Below are positions 1 through 9,346 of a stretch of 64,000 bases of DNA, one piece after another. Both the position numbers and the translations under genes were made by a program. A model generated the notes under the pieces. That model was not told where the DNA came from. It worked only from the letters and a program-made list of their open reading frames with translations, and made no database searches. This DNA comes from Bradyrhizobium erythrophlei (GTDB lineage: Bacteria; Pseudomonadota; Alphaproteobacteria; Rhizobiales; Xanthobacteraceae): positions 5,445,501-5,509,500 of the forward strand of contig FSRD01000001.1 in the NCBI GenBank assembly GCA_900129675.1. Reading direction: 5' to 3'. Positions within the stretch are counted from its first letter, which is position 1. Each line of letters begins with the position of its first letter.

Positions 1-315
1 TTGGTAGTGATGGAAGGCGACGAGTTCGTTGGCATTATCACTGAAAGGCACTATGCGCGGAATGTTGTTCTCAAGGGTAAAACGTCTCCCGCAACGCCCG
101 TGCGGGACATCATGGAAAGACGCGTCGTCATTGCACGGCCTGAACAATCCGTTGACCAATGTATGGCCCTCATTAGTGAGAAGCGCGTGCGCCATCTGCC
201 GGTGTTTGAGGGAAAAAAGCTAATTGGCATTGTTTCAATCGGCGATCTTGTCAAAAGCACAATCGGTGATCAGAAGTTCTTGATTGATCAGCTCGAACAC
301 TACATCCGGCGGTGA
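1..315 (+). CDS. CBS-domain protein, 3' part
   Basis: The gene enters from the left edge, so its true start lies outside the window and the TTG at base 1 is not taken as a start. The visible 104 residues hold the end of one CBS motif (GDEFVGIITERHYAR) and one full CBS motif (VRDIMERRVVIARPEQSVDQ to IGIVSIGDLVK). Paired CBS motifs form a Bateman module that usually binds adenosine nucleotides. Small stand-alone CBS proteins of about 140 residues are common in rhizobia, often near anaerobically expressed genes. The ligand and target are not visible here. Confidence 0.85.
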   Translation: MVVMEGDEFVGIITERHYARNVVLKGKTSPATPVRDIMERRVVIARPEQSVDQCMALISEKRVRHLPVFEGKKLIGIVSIGDLVKSTIGDQKFLIDQLEHYIRR

Positions 316-822
316 ACGGACCATTGTGGACGGCCGAATACGATTTCGAACGACCTCAGCGCTCGGAAGCATTACCGCCGAACATCACCGCGCCGCCGGT
401 GCCGTTTGCGCTGGCCGACGAAGTGAACGAATGAGGCGGGCACTTCCGTTGTTGGCACGTTTGAGACATGCCGACGGACGACGCGCATTTCTGTTTATCG
501 GGGTAGACCGGAAGTGGCCGACCCACTGCCAAAACGGCGCTTTTGACCCATTAAGAGACATTGAGGCGAAGCGCCGAGCAAAACTAGGCCCCTCTCTCAC
601 ACAAAGGATGAGGATCTCCGCAAAGCCGCCGTGCAAGAAGGGCTGGACCGAGCTTCGCGGCCAGGGGAATACGACTATTGCCGGCGACACCCAGAAGCCG
701 CCGAGGCGGCCCGTCGAGCCGCTGCGGTAGCAGCCGCGAAACGGTGAGCGCCGGTACTTTCATCCACCAGCTTGTGGAGATCGCATTGAAGGTGAGGACG
801 CGTTAATGGCTATCAATGCTTT
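316..822. other. Gene-free stretch
   Basis: I see no credible gene. The long plus-strand frame (284-730) overlaps the CBS gene and has no recognisable motif. Bases about 540-560 carry a short word, TTTTGACCCA followed by a degenerate GCGGACAT, that recurs near 21268-21286, which suggests decayed dispersed repeat DNA. Confidence 0.5.
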
Positions 823-1118
823 CTAGCCGTTTGGGGCAAAAAAAGTCTTAGCCAGTTGTTCGGCGGGAACGTCACTCTCGTACGCATCAAGTGATCGGTT
901 GTACTTGAGCAATGACCACGGGATTTGGTAGTGATTGTTTCCCAGTCCAAACAGTCCGCCAAAGCTCACAACAGCGTATGCGATTGTGCCGCTCGCCTTG
1001 TCGATCATCAATCGTTTGATTTTGCCGATTTTCTCGCCGTTATGCCGCCGTACTAAGGTGCCTTCAATTCGGTCGCTTGCAATTGCGTATGATTGGACGC
1101 TTTCTGAATTGCAGCCAT
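823..1118 (-). pseudogene. PRC-barrel domain protein, frameshifted
   Basis: The minus-strand frame 823-1011 reads on upstream without a start as SYAIASDRIEGTLV, then GEKIGKIKRLMIDK, then YAVVSFGGLFGLG and HYQIPWSLL. This is the classic small PRC-barrel protein of rhizobia. The natural start (ATG at 1118, MAAIQ) lies in another frame and meets a stop after 21 codons; adding one base near 1104 would join it to the PRC frame. The C-terminus is also short and stops just after a run of seven T (KTFFAPNG). I infer a decayed gene; a rare internal start giving a truncated barrel cannot be excluded. Confidence 0.65.
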
Positions 1119-1399
1119 GGCTACCTCCACTGGCGATAAGCCGTGGAGGTTAACGCAGCGGATTGCCTAGAGTTCCCTGAGGACACGGTGACGGGAAAAG
1201 CCGACCTCCGGCATCGCTGGTTGCTGCGCGCGCCACATGGGGCCAGCCGGACGCTACGCCGCCGAGTACGCGTACCAGAGAGCGACAGCTTCAGCCGAAG
1301 CCGATCGCCTGTCGCGTGTACTCACAACTAGAATTAGTTGCTCCTCCCTGGCGAATGCCCAATTTCGCCGGACTTTGCCGGATTTGAAAAGAACTCTGG

Positions 1400-3196
1400 T
1401 CAGTAAATACGGGCCGTCGGCTCGATATACTGAATGTCCTTGCTCAAGGTGTACGTGTGTACGGGGCGATAATCTAACCGGACGGCTCCAGTTTGATCCA
1501 CCCAAGCGAGGGTGTGTTTCATCCAGCCTTGGTCATCCCTTTTGGGGAAATCTTCGCGTGCGTGAGCCCCGCGACTCTCGGTCCGGGCGATGGCCGAATC
1601 CACCAGAGCAGTCGCCTGAAGAAGAAGATTTTCAAACTCAAGGGTTTCGACCAAATCGGAATTCCAGATCATCGATCGGTCCGACACGGCGATGTCGGAC
1701 AGACCGTTCCAGGCCTCTTGTAAAGCTTCTTTGCCTTCTTGCAGAATACTTCCAGTCCGAAACACGGTCGCATAGCTCTGCATTGCGTGCTGCATCTGCA
1801 CCCTGAGAGTGGAGGTTGGCGTTCCGCCCTTTGCGTGGCGTAGTCTGTCAAACCGGGCCAACGTCTCTTCCCCGGCCTCGGGGGGCAGTTCAGGCTGTCT
1901 AGCTTTCGCAGTCAATTTTTCGGCGCAACGCAGGGCTGCCGCACGGCCGAACACGACGATATCGAGAAGCGAGTTGCAGCCGAGTCTGTTCGCTCCGTGA
2001 ACCGAAACGCAGGCGGCCTCGCCCGCAGCCATTAGGCCGGGCACAGTGGCGTCAGGATTGCCGTCGGACGGTCTGATTGCCTCCCCGTGGTAGTTTGCGG
2101 GGATGCCGCCCATGCAATAGTGGGCGGTCGGCAGCACGGGAATCGGCTGCCGCGCCACATCGACGCCGGAGAAAACGCGTGCCGATTCCGAGATACCAGG
2201 CAACCGTTCGTGCAGCATCGCAGGATCGAGGTGATCGAGATGCAGGTAGATGTGATCTTTTTTTCGACCCACGCCGCGCCCCTCACGGATTTCCACCGTC
2301 ATCGCGCGAGAGACAACGTCGCGTGATGCGAGATCCCGCGCGCTGGGCGCGTAACGCTCCATAAAGCGTACGCCTTCGGAATTTACCAGATAGCCGCCTT
2401 CTCCGCGTGCGCCTTCCGTGATGAGGCATCCCGCCCCATAGATACCGGTCGGATGAAACTGCATGAACTCCATGTCCTGCAGTGGAAGGCCGGCGCGAAG
2501 GACCATACCGCCCCCGTCACCGGTGCAGGTATGCGCGGACGTGCAGGAGAAATAGATTCTGCCATAACCGCCCGTCGCCAGGATGACGATTTGAGCACGG
2601 AACCGATGCAGCGTTCCGTCCATCAACGACCACGCCACGACACCGCGGCACTCGCCATCGACCATGATGAGATCGAGAACGAAATACTCGATGAAAAACT
2701 CTGCCCCAACTCTCAAGGCTTGCCCATACAGCGTGTGGAGCAAAGCATGTCCCGTTCGATCCGCCGCTGCGCAAGCGCGGGGTACCGGATGTTTGCCGAA
2801 GTCGCCCATGTGTCCACCGAACGGCCTCTGATAGATTTTCCCATCTTCAGTGCGTGAGAATGGCATCCCCGCATGTTCCAGCTCGAGGACCGTGGGGACG
2901 GCCTGCCGGCACATGTACTCGATCGCATCTTGATCGCCGAGCCAGTCAGACCCTTTGACTGTATCGTACATATGCCATTGCCAATTGTCTTCGCCGAGAT
3001 TGCCGAGACTGGCTGCAATGCCGCCCTGGGCTGCAACCGTATGACTGCGTGTAGGAAACACCTTTGTGATGCAGGCAGTCGTCAAGCCTGCCTCGACGGC
3101 GCCCTGCGTGGCGCGCAAACCGGCGCCGCCGGCACCGACAACGACCACATCGAATGTATGGTCGGTAAATTCGTAGATGTGCGTTGAACTCATCAT
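1400..3196 (-). CDS. sdhA: Succinate dehydrogenase/fumarate reductase flavoprotein subunit (SdhA-like)
   Basis: This 598-residue protein is a full-length SdhA, which oxidises succinate to fumarate and passes electrons to the iron-sulfur subunit. Visible features are the FAD dinucleotide motif GAGGAG at residues 21-26, the SHTVAAQGG loop whose His (about 52) normally binds FAD covalently, the active-site segment HPTGIYGAG...TEGARGEGG and the C-terminal HGANRLGCNSLLD. It differs from the usual rhizobial SdhA in several conserved loops (DFGKHPVPRACAAADRTGH, and Cys where NRLGTNS is usual), so it may be a second, divergent copy. No sdhB follows and only a stump of sdhD precedes it. Whether it still works in a complex is uncertain. 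Confidence 0.9.
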   Translation of the reverse strand: MMSSTHIYEFTDHTFDVVVVGAGGAGLRATQGAVEAGLTTACITKVFPTRSHTVAAQGGIAASLGNLGEDNWQWHMYDTVKGSDWLGDQDAIEYMCRQAVPTVLELEHAGMPFSRTEDGKIYQRPFGGHMGDFGKHPVPRACAAADRTGHALLHTLYGQALRVGAEFFIEYFVLDLIMVDGECRGVVAWSLMDGTLHRFRAQIVILATGGYGRIYFSCTSAHTCTGDGGGMVLRAGLPLQDMEFMQFHPTGIYGAGCLITEGARGEGGYLVNSEGVRFMERYAPSARDLASRDVVSRAMTVEIREGRGVGRKKDHIYLHLDHLDPAMLHERLPGISESARVFSGVDVARQPIPVLPTAHYCMGGIPANYHGEAIRPSDGNPDATVPGLMAAGEAACVSVHGANRLGCNSLLDIVVFGRAAALRCAEKLTAKARQPELPPEAGEETLARFDRLRHAKGGTPTSTLRVQMQHAMQSYATVFRTGSILQEGKEALQEAWNGLSDIAVSDRSMIWNSDLVETLEFENLLLQATALVDSAIARTESRGAHAREDFPKRDDQGWMKHTLAWVDQTGAVRLDYRPVHTYTLSKDIQYIEPTARIY

Positions 3197-3210
3197 GTTC
3201 CCCTGATCAG

Positions 3211-3306
3211 TTATTGAATGCCGATCTTCAAAACGGCAAAGATCCTGGCGATTGCGACCGCCACCAAAAAGAGAATTTGTTCAAGGCGAGTGAGAACACC
3301 TTGGCG
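3211..3306 (-). pseudogene. sdhD C-terminal remnant
   Basis: Just upstream of sdhA a minus-strand frame opens after an in-frame TAG and reads LEQILFLVAVAIARIFAVLK before a TAA at 3211-3213. This hydrophobic tail ending in FAVLKI resembles the C-terminus of the SdhD membrane anchor. About 30 codons remain, with no start. The stump implies that an sdhCD region once lay before sdhA and was lost when the malic enzyme gene became its neighbour. The match is from memory of the family and is short. Confidence 0.55.
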
Positions 3307-3433
3307 CTATATTCAACTTCGAGCTTGGACGATCCTGTGCTCCAAACCAGCGACAGACGTGAAAATGCCTGCACCAACGGGTCGCAAACCGCCTTCTCCG
3401 TTGGGGAGAATGAACTTGTTGGATCGACAATAC

Positions 3434-5152
3434 TTAAGGCTTGTTGACGCGTCGATAAGGCAGGTAGCGCGGGACCCAGATGTGGGCGCGGATCAAACCT
3501 TCGATCTCGTCGGCATTGATACCCTCAGTGAGGCCCTCATTGTGGGCCTGCAGTGCGACCGCCATCGCGACCGCGGCCGACACATCCCGGAGCGACGTCA
3601 CTGGCGGCAGCAAGTTGCCATTGGGATTCGCTCGGGCCGGAGACACGTCAGTCAGCGCCTTGGCTGCAGCCATGAACATCGAGTCCGTGACGCGCCGCGC
3701 CTTGACTGCAATTACGCCCAAACCCACCCCGGGAAATATGTAGGAATTGTTAGTCTGGTCGACCTTGAATTTGATTCCGCCGCGCATGAGCGGCGGGAAC
3801 GGACTGCCAGTGCCCAGGACCGCCCGACCATCGGTCCAAATCTCCAAATCCTCCGGGGTCGCTTCGGCCCGGGATGTTGGGTTCGACAGTGGGAAGATGA
3901 CCGGCCGTTCATTGTGTTCCGCCATGGCGCGCACCACCGGTTCGGAGAAGGCGCCGGGCTGGCCCGAGACTCCGACCAGTACGCTGGGTCTTGCGTTCCG
4001 CACCACATCCAGGAGCGCGACCTTGTCCGGGTGATCCAGTTTCCAAGAACCGGCAACCGATTTTTTCTGCACAAAAGGCTTCTGATACGAGGCGATGTCA
4101 TCCATACCCTCAACGAGGAGCCCGTCGCGATCGACCATGAAAAAGCGCCCCGCCGCATCGCGCTGCTGCAGACCGGCATCCATCATAGCCTTCTGGATAA
4201 GGGCGGCGATGCCGCAGCCTGCCGAGCCTGCGCCCAGTACGACGATACGCTGCTCAGTAAGCGGCACCTTGGTAATATTGCTCGCTGACATGAGCGTGCC
4301 AGTCGCGACCGCGGCGGTCCCCTGAACATCGTCATTGAAAGTGCACAGCCGGTCGCGATAGCGATCGAGCAAGCGGGTCGCGTTGTTCTTGGCGAAGTCC
4401 TCCCACTGCAGCAGAACGTGCGGCCAACGCTCGGCAACTGCGTTCACGAATGTCTCGACGAAGTCGTCGTATTCGGGGCCGCGCACACGCTCGTGGCGCC
4501 AGCCGACATAGAGCGGATCGGCGAGGCATTCGGGATTGTCGGTGCCAACATCGAGCATTATCGGCAGCGTCGTCGCTGGATGGATCCCCCCGCAGGCGGT
4601 GTAGAGCGCAAGCTTGCCGATCGGGATGCCCATTCCGCCGGCGCCTTGGTCGCCGAGTCCCAGGATGCGTTCGCCGTCCGTCACGACGATGGCCTCGACC
4701 CGGTCGAAATGCGGATTGGCCAAAATTTTCTTGAGACGCTTCTTGTGCGGAAGGCTCAGAAACAGGCCGCGCGGTTTGCGGAACAGACGGCTGAATTGCT
4801 GACAACCGGCACCGATCGTCGGGGTGTAGACAAGCGGCAGCATTTCCTCAAGATTTTGCATTACGAGCGCGAAAAACAGCGTCTCGTTGAGATCATGCAA
4901 CCCGCGCAGGAATGAATAACGCTCAAGGTCGGTCGCGAAGCTGCGAAGCACTTGCAGGCGACGCGAGATATGCTCGTCGAGCACACCGATGCTTGGCGGC
5001 AACAAGCCATGTAGATCGAACGCGTCCCGTTCAACCTCAGTGAAGGCCGTCCCCTTGTTCAAGAGGGGATCAGCGAGAAGGTGGTAGCCGGAGAGCGCTG
5101 TCGTGACAGTCGTAAGCTCGGCGACAGTGGGACACTCTGATGATTGCGGCAA
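3434..5152 (-). CDS. maeA: NAD-dependent malic enzyme (MaeA/SfcA type)
   Basis: The 572-residue protein has the size and order of the large malic enzymes that convert malate to pyruvate and CO2. Seen are VYTPTIGAGCQQFS with the catalytic-region Tyr about 109, the RGLFLS loop, VVTDGERILGLGDQG, the metal and substrate motif FNDDVQGTAAV near 268, and the nucleotide fold GAGSAGCG near 305. Length and motifs fit the NAD type without the phosphotransacetylase domain found in rhizobial Dme/Tme. It lies 238 bp before the sdhA gene on the same strand, a pairing that would feed pyruvate from C4 acids. Confidence 0.92.
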   Translation of the reverse strand: MPQSSECPTVAELTTVTTALSGYHLLADPLLNKGTAFTEVERDAFDLHGLLPPSIGVLDEHISRRLQVLRSFATDLERYSFLRGLHDLNETLFFALVMQNLEEMLPLVYTPTIGAGCQQFSRLFRKPRGLFLSLPHKKRLKKILANPHFDRVEAIVVTDGERILGLGDQGAGGMGIPIGKLALYTACGGIHPATTLPIMLDVGTDNPECLADPLYVGWRHERVRGPEYDDFVETFVNAVAERWPHVLLQWEDFAKNNATRLLDRYRDRLCTFNDDVQGTAAVATGTLMSASNITKVPLTEQRIVVLGAGSAGCGIAALIQKAMMDAGLQQRDAAGRFFMVDRDGLLVEGMDDIASYQKPFVQKKSVAGSWKLDHPDKVALLDVVRNARPSVLVGVSGQPGAFSEPVVRAMAEHNERPVIFPLSNPTSRAEATPEDLEIWTDGRAVLGTGSPFPPLMRGGIKFKVDQTNNSYIFPGVGLGVIAVKARRVTDSMFMAAAKALTDVSPARANPNGNLLPPVTSLRDVSAAVAMAVALQAHNEGLTEGINADEIEGLIRAHIWVPRYLPYRRVNKP

Positions 5153-5491
5153 TTGGAAGCTTCCCTCTCGATTGAGCTCGACAATTTAGAGGCTCAGCAT
5201 AATCAGAGATCGCAAAGTGGCTGGCGCGATCGGTGTTACTATCGGCCTGTACGGCCCGTGAGTCCACTCCACGGAGCAGCCGCAACGCCCTCAGTCCGAT
5301 GCCACTCGGGACCATCGAAGACGCAGCTTAGACAGGGCCGCAAGTGACTTCTGGGCAAAATTGAACACTCCCGCGCCCCTGGGCAATTCCAGGAGCGCAG
5401 GGATGGCGATCCCGCGTCTGGACGCCAGATTGCGCCAAAGCTTTGCAGCTCGTGTCATCGCATTCTGCCGATGATCCTTCCCGATCGGGGT

Positions 5492-5524
5492 GTGTTAATC
5501 GGCGTGGGGCCCGATGCCGATCGG
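5492..5524 (+). repeat. 33-bp dispersed repeat, copy 1
   Basis: The sequence starting GTGTTAATCGGCGTGGGG reappears as its reverse complement at 63260-63293 with one substitution and one extra base. Both copies lie in gene-free DNA beside mobile-element debris. It may be an end of a lost insertion element. Confidence 0.6.
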
Positions 5525-5843
5525 CACGCTAAGCCATTGATCTACCTAGCGGTGGAGGGGTCACTTTAGGGCTCTGACTCAATTTTGATGATGGAGGAGG
5601 CTCCCCGCCAATAAGGGCCGCGGTCGATCTCGTTGATCAGACTCTCGATTTTCAGCGACGAGGTTGCCGATCGAAGCATTAGTGTCAAACATTTTGCTCC
5701 GGTCTTCCTCCGCGGGGGTCATCTTGTTGAACGGACTCGCTGAATCACGTTTCTGCGTGCTGAGACGTCATCGAAAGTGCGTCAGAGCCACTTTAGGACG
5801 CTTATTAACAGTTGTTGCAGCTTTCCGGGGCCGGAGCGCCTAC

Positions 5844-5975
5844 TCAGTCGACTGGTATTGCGAGTTCAAAAATCGAGCCGTCGGCGGCCGACTTGACGAG
5901 CCGCAACTCTGCGCGCGCCGCGAGCGGCCATATCGCGGTGATGCTGAGTCCTGCAATGAACTCCCGACGTCGCTG
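5844..5975 (-). pseudogene. Chimeric scrap: twin-arginine-like leader joined to a kinase-like tail
   Basis: A minus-strand frame reads RRREFIAGLSITAIWPLAARA, which matches the leader typical of rhizobial periplasmic binding proteins, and runs straight into ELRLVKSAADGSIFELAIPVD and a stop. The tail resembles the last residues of a sensor kinase ATPase domain. No start with a credible ribosome site is seen. I read it as a deletion junction between two decayed genes. Confidence 0.35.
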
Positions 5976-6212
5976 TACGTGGATGAGAAGTCGAATGAGG
6001 CCGTAGTACCTGCGAAGCGACTGAACAAGGGGAGGCGACTCTCGGCGGGAAGTCGTGGAGGGAAGCGTCTCACCCAAGGGAAGCAACCGTTAGGCGGCTG
6101 CGGTTCGGACACTGAGCCGAAATGCCGCGTCGATCCGAATAATGGCTGCGCGTCGGACGATGAGCGACACTAGATCGCTCATCATACGGCGTCTGACCCG
6201 AGGGAGGAGTCC

Positions 6213-6901
6213 CGTGCGTTAGCAGCGCACGCCGGGATCTGTGCGGGTTGCGCCTTGCAAGCGCGTTGAAGTCTGCCGTCTGCGATGACGGCCGCGGCAA
6301 AGCCTAGCGAGCAGCCGCGAACCGAGTCTTGCGTGGCGTCCGGCAACGGCCGTTGCGAAGCGTAGACAGGGAGGTTGTAGGCCGGAACGACAGTGAACGG
6401 GAACATAGCCCCGAAATCGATCGTGATCGGAGTGGCCGACCCTATCCCGCAAAGGGGAAGGCGGAATCGCAGTCCGCGCTATAGCGAGCGGCCTGAGATG
6501 CTCCCGGGGTTCGTACCGCCAGCATGCAACCAAAGGAAGCAACGCGAACAAGGGAGATCCATCCGGTTCAGGCGCAAGCCTGTAGGACCTGCCAAGCCGA
6601 AGAGGTGAGAAGGGTCTGATGACCGGGTGGAAGTCAGACTGACTGATAGTACTCTGCGGTCGGGAGAGCCGACTACATGGGGAAGCGGTCAGCGGTAGTT
6701 GAATTGTTCTTGGGCGACATGGGCTCCATTCAACGGGAGTTACGGCCTTCTACTCAGAGAGAAGATCAGCTGACCATGGAAACGAAACTTGAACAGATAG
6801 CAGTGAAAGCTGCGAACCGACTGCCGAAGAGCGTGGTGCGGGAAATCCGCACGCCACGTTCTGTGGGAGCCGGGGGCGGGCGACCGCCTCCGGCGACCCG
6901 G
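6213..6901 (+). mobile_element. Group II intron without a reverse transcriptase (internal deletion)
   Basis: The 3' end shows a textbook domain V at 6829-6862: GAGC, a 34-nt hairpin with a GAAA tetraloop and the closing GTTCT. A domain VI hairpin follows at 6863-6901 (GTGGGAGCC through CGACCCGG). The probable 5' end is GTGCG at 6213. The conserved words GAACAAGGGAGATCC, GTCTGATGACCGGGTGG and GACTGATAGTACTCTG of bacterial introns lie between. The intron-encoded protein is reduced to about 20 codons starting METKLEQIAVKAANRL (6777) that run into domain V. The RNA may still fold and splice if helped in trans. Exact exon boundaries need folding to settle. Confidence 0.8.
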
Positions 6902-6947
6902 TGGGCGAGGAGCAATCCTCGTCCGTCGGTGCAATTTCGGGCGCGTA

Positions 6948-6961
6948 TTGATTTCCCTCAA
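6948..6961 (+). promoter_or_regulatory. FNR/FixK-like box before the P1B ATPase
   Basis: TTGATTTCCCTCAA differs from the consensus TTGAT-N4-ATCAA at one position. Its centre is about 65 bp before the ATG at 7020, so a start site 41 bp downstream would leave a leader of about 24 nt. The function is inferred from sequence and spacing only. Confidence 0.45.
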
Positions 6962-7019
6962 GCGAGGCCGGGCATTTTCGGCGAACTTTCGCGAAGCGGC
7001 ATGAGAACGGAATGAGTCG

Positions 7020-9317
7020 ATGGCATTTGAGCGCGTCCTGCGGTGGGCACTCGTCTCGGTCGCCGTTGTGGGATTATCCGCGGGTATTGTCGCTCACATG
7101 GCCGGCCGATCGGATCTGGCCGATCTCGTTTGGACGCTGGCGACCGCGCCCGTAGTAGCGGGATTGGCGTTCTCGATCGTGCGGGACTTTCTCGCCGGCC
7201 GCTTAGGCGTCGATGCGATTGCGCTGGTGTCGATGAGCGGCGCGCTGGCGCTCGGCCAGCCGCTGGCCGGCGCCGTGGTCGCGCTGATGTATTCCGGCGG
7301 CAACGTCCTTGAGGATATCGCGATCGCGCGTGCCGAGCATGATTTACGCTCGCTGGTCGATCGCGCGCCGCGCGAAGCCCATCGCCGCATAGGTGACCGT
7401 CTGGAGGAGGTGCCGATATCAGATGTTGCTATCAGCGATCAGCTTCTGGTCCGAGCGGGAGAAATCGTTCCGGTCGATGGCGTCGTCACCTCGAGTGTGG
7501 CTAGGATCGACGAGTCGGCACTGACCGGTGAACCGATCCCGGTGGTCAAGTCGCGCGGCGCCGCCATCCTCTCTGGCTCGTTGAACGCCGGCGAGACCTT
7601 TGAACTGACGGTATCTGCGCCGGCGGGCGAAAGCACCTATGCGGGCATTGTGCGTCTAGTGACTGCGGCGCAGACCACAAAAGCGCCGTTCGTGCGGCTG
7701 GCCGACCGCTACGCACTGGTTTTCCTTCCAGTGACGCTCGCGTTAGCCTTTGTCGCCTGGCTGATCTCGGGTGATCTGATCCGCAGTCTGGCCGTGCTGG
7801 TAGCGGCGACGCCGTGTCCATTGATCTTGGCGGCGCCGGTCGCCTTCATCGCCGGTGTCGCCCAGGCGGCCCGGCGCGGCATTCTCGTCAAAGGAGGCGG
7901 ACCGCTGGAGGCGCTGGCGCGCGCCCATACCGTGCTCTTCGACAAGACCGGGACACTGACGGTCGGCGGGGCGCGGCTGCTCTCCATCGAGGTTGCGCCG
8001 GGCGAGACGGCCGATGAGGTGTTGATGCTCGGCGCTTCGCTCGAGCAGGCCTCGCATCATGTTCTCGCCAGCGCCATCGTTCAGGCGGGGGTCGAGCGCG
8101 GACTGAGCCTTAAAGTACCTGAGCAGGTACGGGAATCTATGGGCTCGGGGCTGCACGGTGTCATCGAGGGGCGGCATATAAGCGCTGGCTCGCGCGATAT
8201 GATCTTTGCGGGCGAGCGCGTTTCCCAGTGGGCATCGCGGGCGATACGGCGCGCATCGTGGCGATCGGCACTCATCGTCTTCGTCGCAGTCGAAGGACGG
8301 CCGATCGGCGCATTGCTGCTCGCCGACGAGCTTCGTGCCGACACGCCGCGGGCCATTCGGCTGCTGCGCGAGGCGGGCGTTGCACGCATGGTCATGGTCA
8401 CTGGGGACCGCGCCGCCGCCGCGCAGGCAATCGGCGCCGCGCTCGATCTGGATGCGGTGTTGGCCGATCGCGTGCCCTCCGATAAGGTCGATGCCGTCCG
8501 TTCCGAGCAGCGGCTACATCCAACCATCATGGTCGGCGACGGCATCAACGACGCTCCGGCGCTGGCGTCGGCCGATGTCGGGATCGCGCTTGGGGCCCGG
8601 GGCGCCAGCGCCTCCTCCGAGGCGGCCGATGTGGTGATTCTCGCCGACCGGCTTGACCGGGTTGGCGAAGCGATCGTGATCGCGCAGCGGGCGCGGCGGA
8701 TCGCAGTCGAAAGCATCGTCACGGGCATGGGACTTTCAATCCTGGCGATGCTGGCAGCGACCTTCGGTTGGCTGACGCCGGTGCCGGCGGCCATCGTTCA
8801 GGAGGTGATTGACGTTGCCGTGATTCTCAATGCCCTGCGCGCCTTGAGCCCTGCCTATGGCCATACCGGAAGGCACATGACGGCCGCAGCTGGACGCGAG
8901 CTGCATCGCGACCACGTCGCGCTGATCGGAAATCTCGACCGACTGCGATCGATCGTCGACGCGCTCGACGATGCCACCCCCGAGAAGGGCGCCGCGCTGA
9001 TCGCAGAGGCGAACAAGGTCATTCAGAAGCAGGTAGTTGCGCACGAGCGCGACGACGAGGGCAGCGTCTATCCGCGGCTCGCCAGAATACTGAGAGAGAG
9101 CCACAGCCTTTCCGCCATGAGCCGGGCGCACCGTGAGATATTGCATCTCTCTCGGCTCCTGGCCCGTTTGGTCGAGGACCTGCCGTCGGAGAAGGTCGAC
9201 CGCTATCTCATTCGCGACGCTCAGCGGGTAATCGAGGCGATTGAGACTCTAGTACGCATGCATACGGCACAGGAGGAAGATATATATGAAGCCGTGATGG
9301 CGCCGTCCTCGGTCTGA
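7020..9317 (+). CDS. P1B-type heavy-metal ATPase with C-terminal hemerythrin domain (P1B-5/Nia-like)
   Basis: The 765-residue protein has P-type ATPase landmarks: TGEP of the actuator domain, TPCP at about 264-267 in the metal-transport helix, the phosphorylated Asp in DKTGT at 308 and GDGIND at 506-511. It lacks an N-terminal heavy-metal-associated domain. After the last helices, residues about 625-760 form a hemerythrin-like domain with ELHRDH (H629, H632), VAHERDDE, SRAHREI and HTAQEED supplying His and acidic iron ligands. TPCP plus a hemerythrin tail defines the P1B-5 group, whose characterised member Nia of Sinorhizobium exports nickel and ferrous iron. An inner-membrane Fe/Ni exporter that senses iron or oxygen is inferred. 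It sits between a group II intron and a cytochrome cluster. Confidence 0.88.
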   Translation: MAFERVLRWALVSVAVVGLSAGIVAHMAGRSDLADLVWTLATAPVVAGLAFSIVRDFLAGRLGVDAIALVSMSGALALGQPLAGAVVALMYSGGNVLEDIAIARAEHDLRSLVDRAPREAHRRIGDRLEEVPISDVAISDQLLVRAGEIVPVDGVVTSSVARIDESALTGEPIPVVKSRGAAILSGSLNAGETFELTVSAPAGESTYAGIVRLVTAAQTTKAPFVRLADRYALVFLPVTLALAFVAWLISGDLIRSLAVLVAATPCPLILAAPVAFIAGVAQAARRGILVKGGGPLEALARAHTVLFDKTGTLTVGGARLLSIEVAPGETADEVLMLGASLEQASHHVLASAIVQAGVERGLSLKVPEQVRESMGSGLHGVIEGRHISAGSRDMIFAGERVSQWASRAIRRASWRSALIVFVAVEGRPIGALLLADELRADTPRAIRLLREAGVARMVMVTGDRAAAAQAIGAALDLDAVLADRVPSDKVDAVRSEQRLHPTIMVGDGINDAPALASADVGIALGARGASASSEAADVVILADRLDRVGEAIVIAQRARRIAVESIVTGMGLSILAMLAATFGWLTPVPAAIVQEVIDVAVILNALRALSPAYGHTGRHMTAAAGRELHRDHVALIGNLDRLRSIVDALDDATPEKGAALIAEANKVIQKQVVAHERDDEGSVYPRLARILRESHSLSAMSRAHREILHLSRLLARLVEDLPSEKVDRYLIRDAQRVIEAIETLVRMHTAQEEDIYEAVMAPSSV

Positions 9318-9346
9318 GAAGGTATGAACTCAGCCAACTCGGAACT

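Larger units (their letters stand above)
5153..6212. other. Non-coding stretch with remnants
   Basis: About 1 kb between the malic enzyme start and a group II intron has no intact gene. It holds a 33-bp repeat (5492-5524, a near-identical inverted copy lies at 63260-63293) and a chimeric coding scrap on the minus strand (5844-5975). The rest shows nothing I can name. Confidence 0.5.

Noticed and set aside
284..730. Plus-strand frame of 148 codons after the CBS gene
   Set aside because: It overlaps the CBS gene, lacks a ribosome site and shows no recognisable sequence.
3218..4288. Long plus-strand open frame of 356 codons
   Set aside because: It lies wholly opposite the well-supported malic enzyme gene and its translation is Arg-rich without motifs, as expected for an antisense shadow in GC-rich DNA.
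5664..6173. Plus-strand frame of 169 codons
   Set aside because: It has no motif, and the opposite strand here carries recognisable gene scraps.
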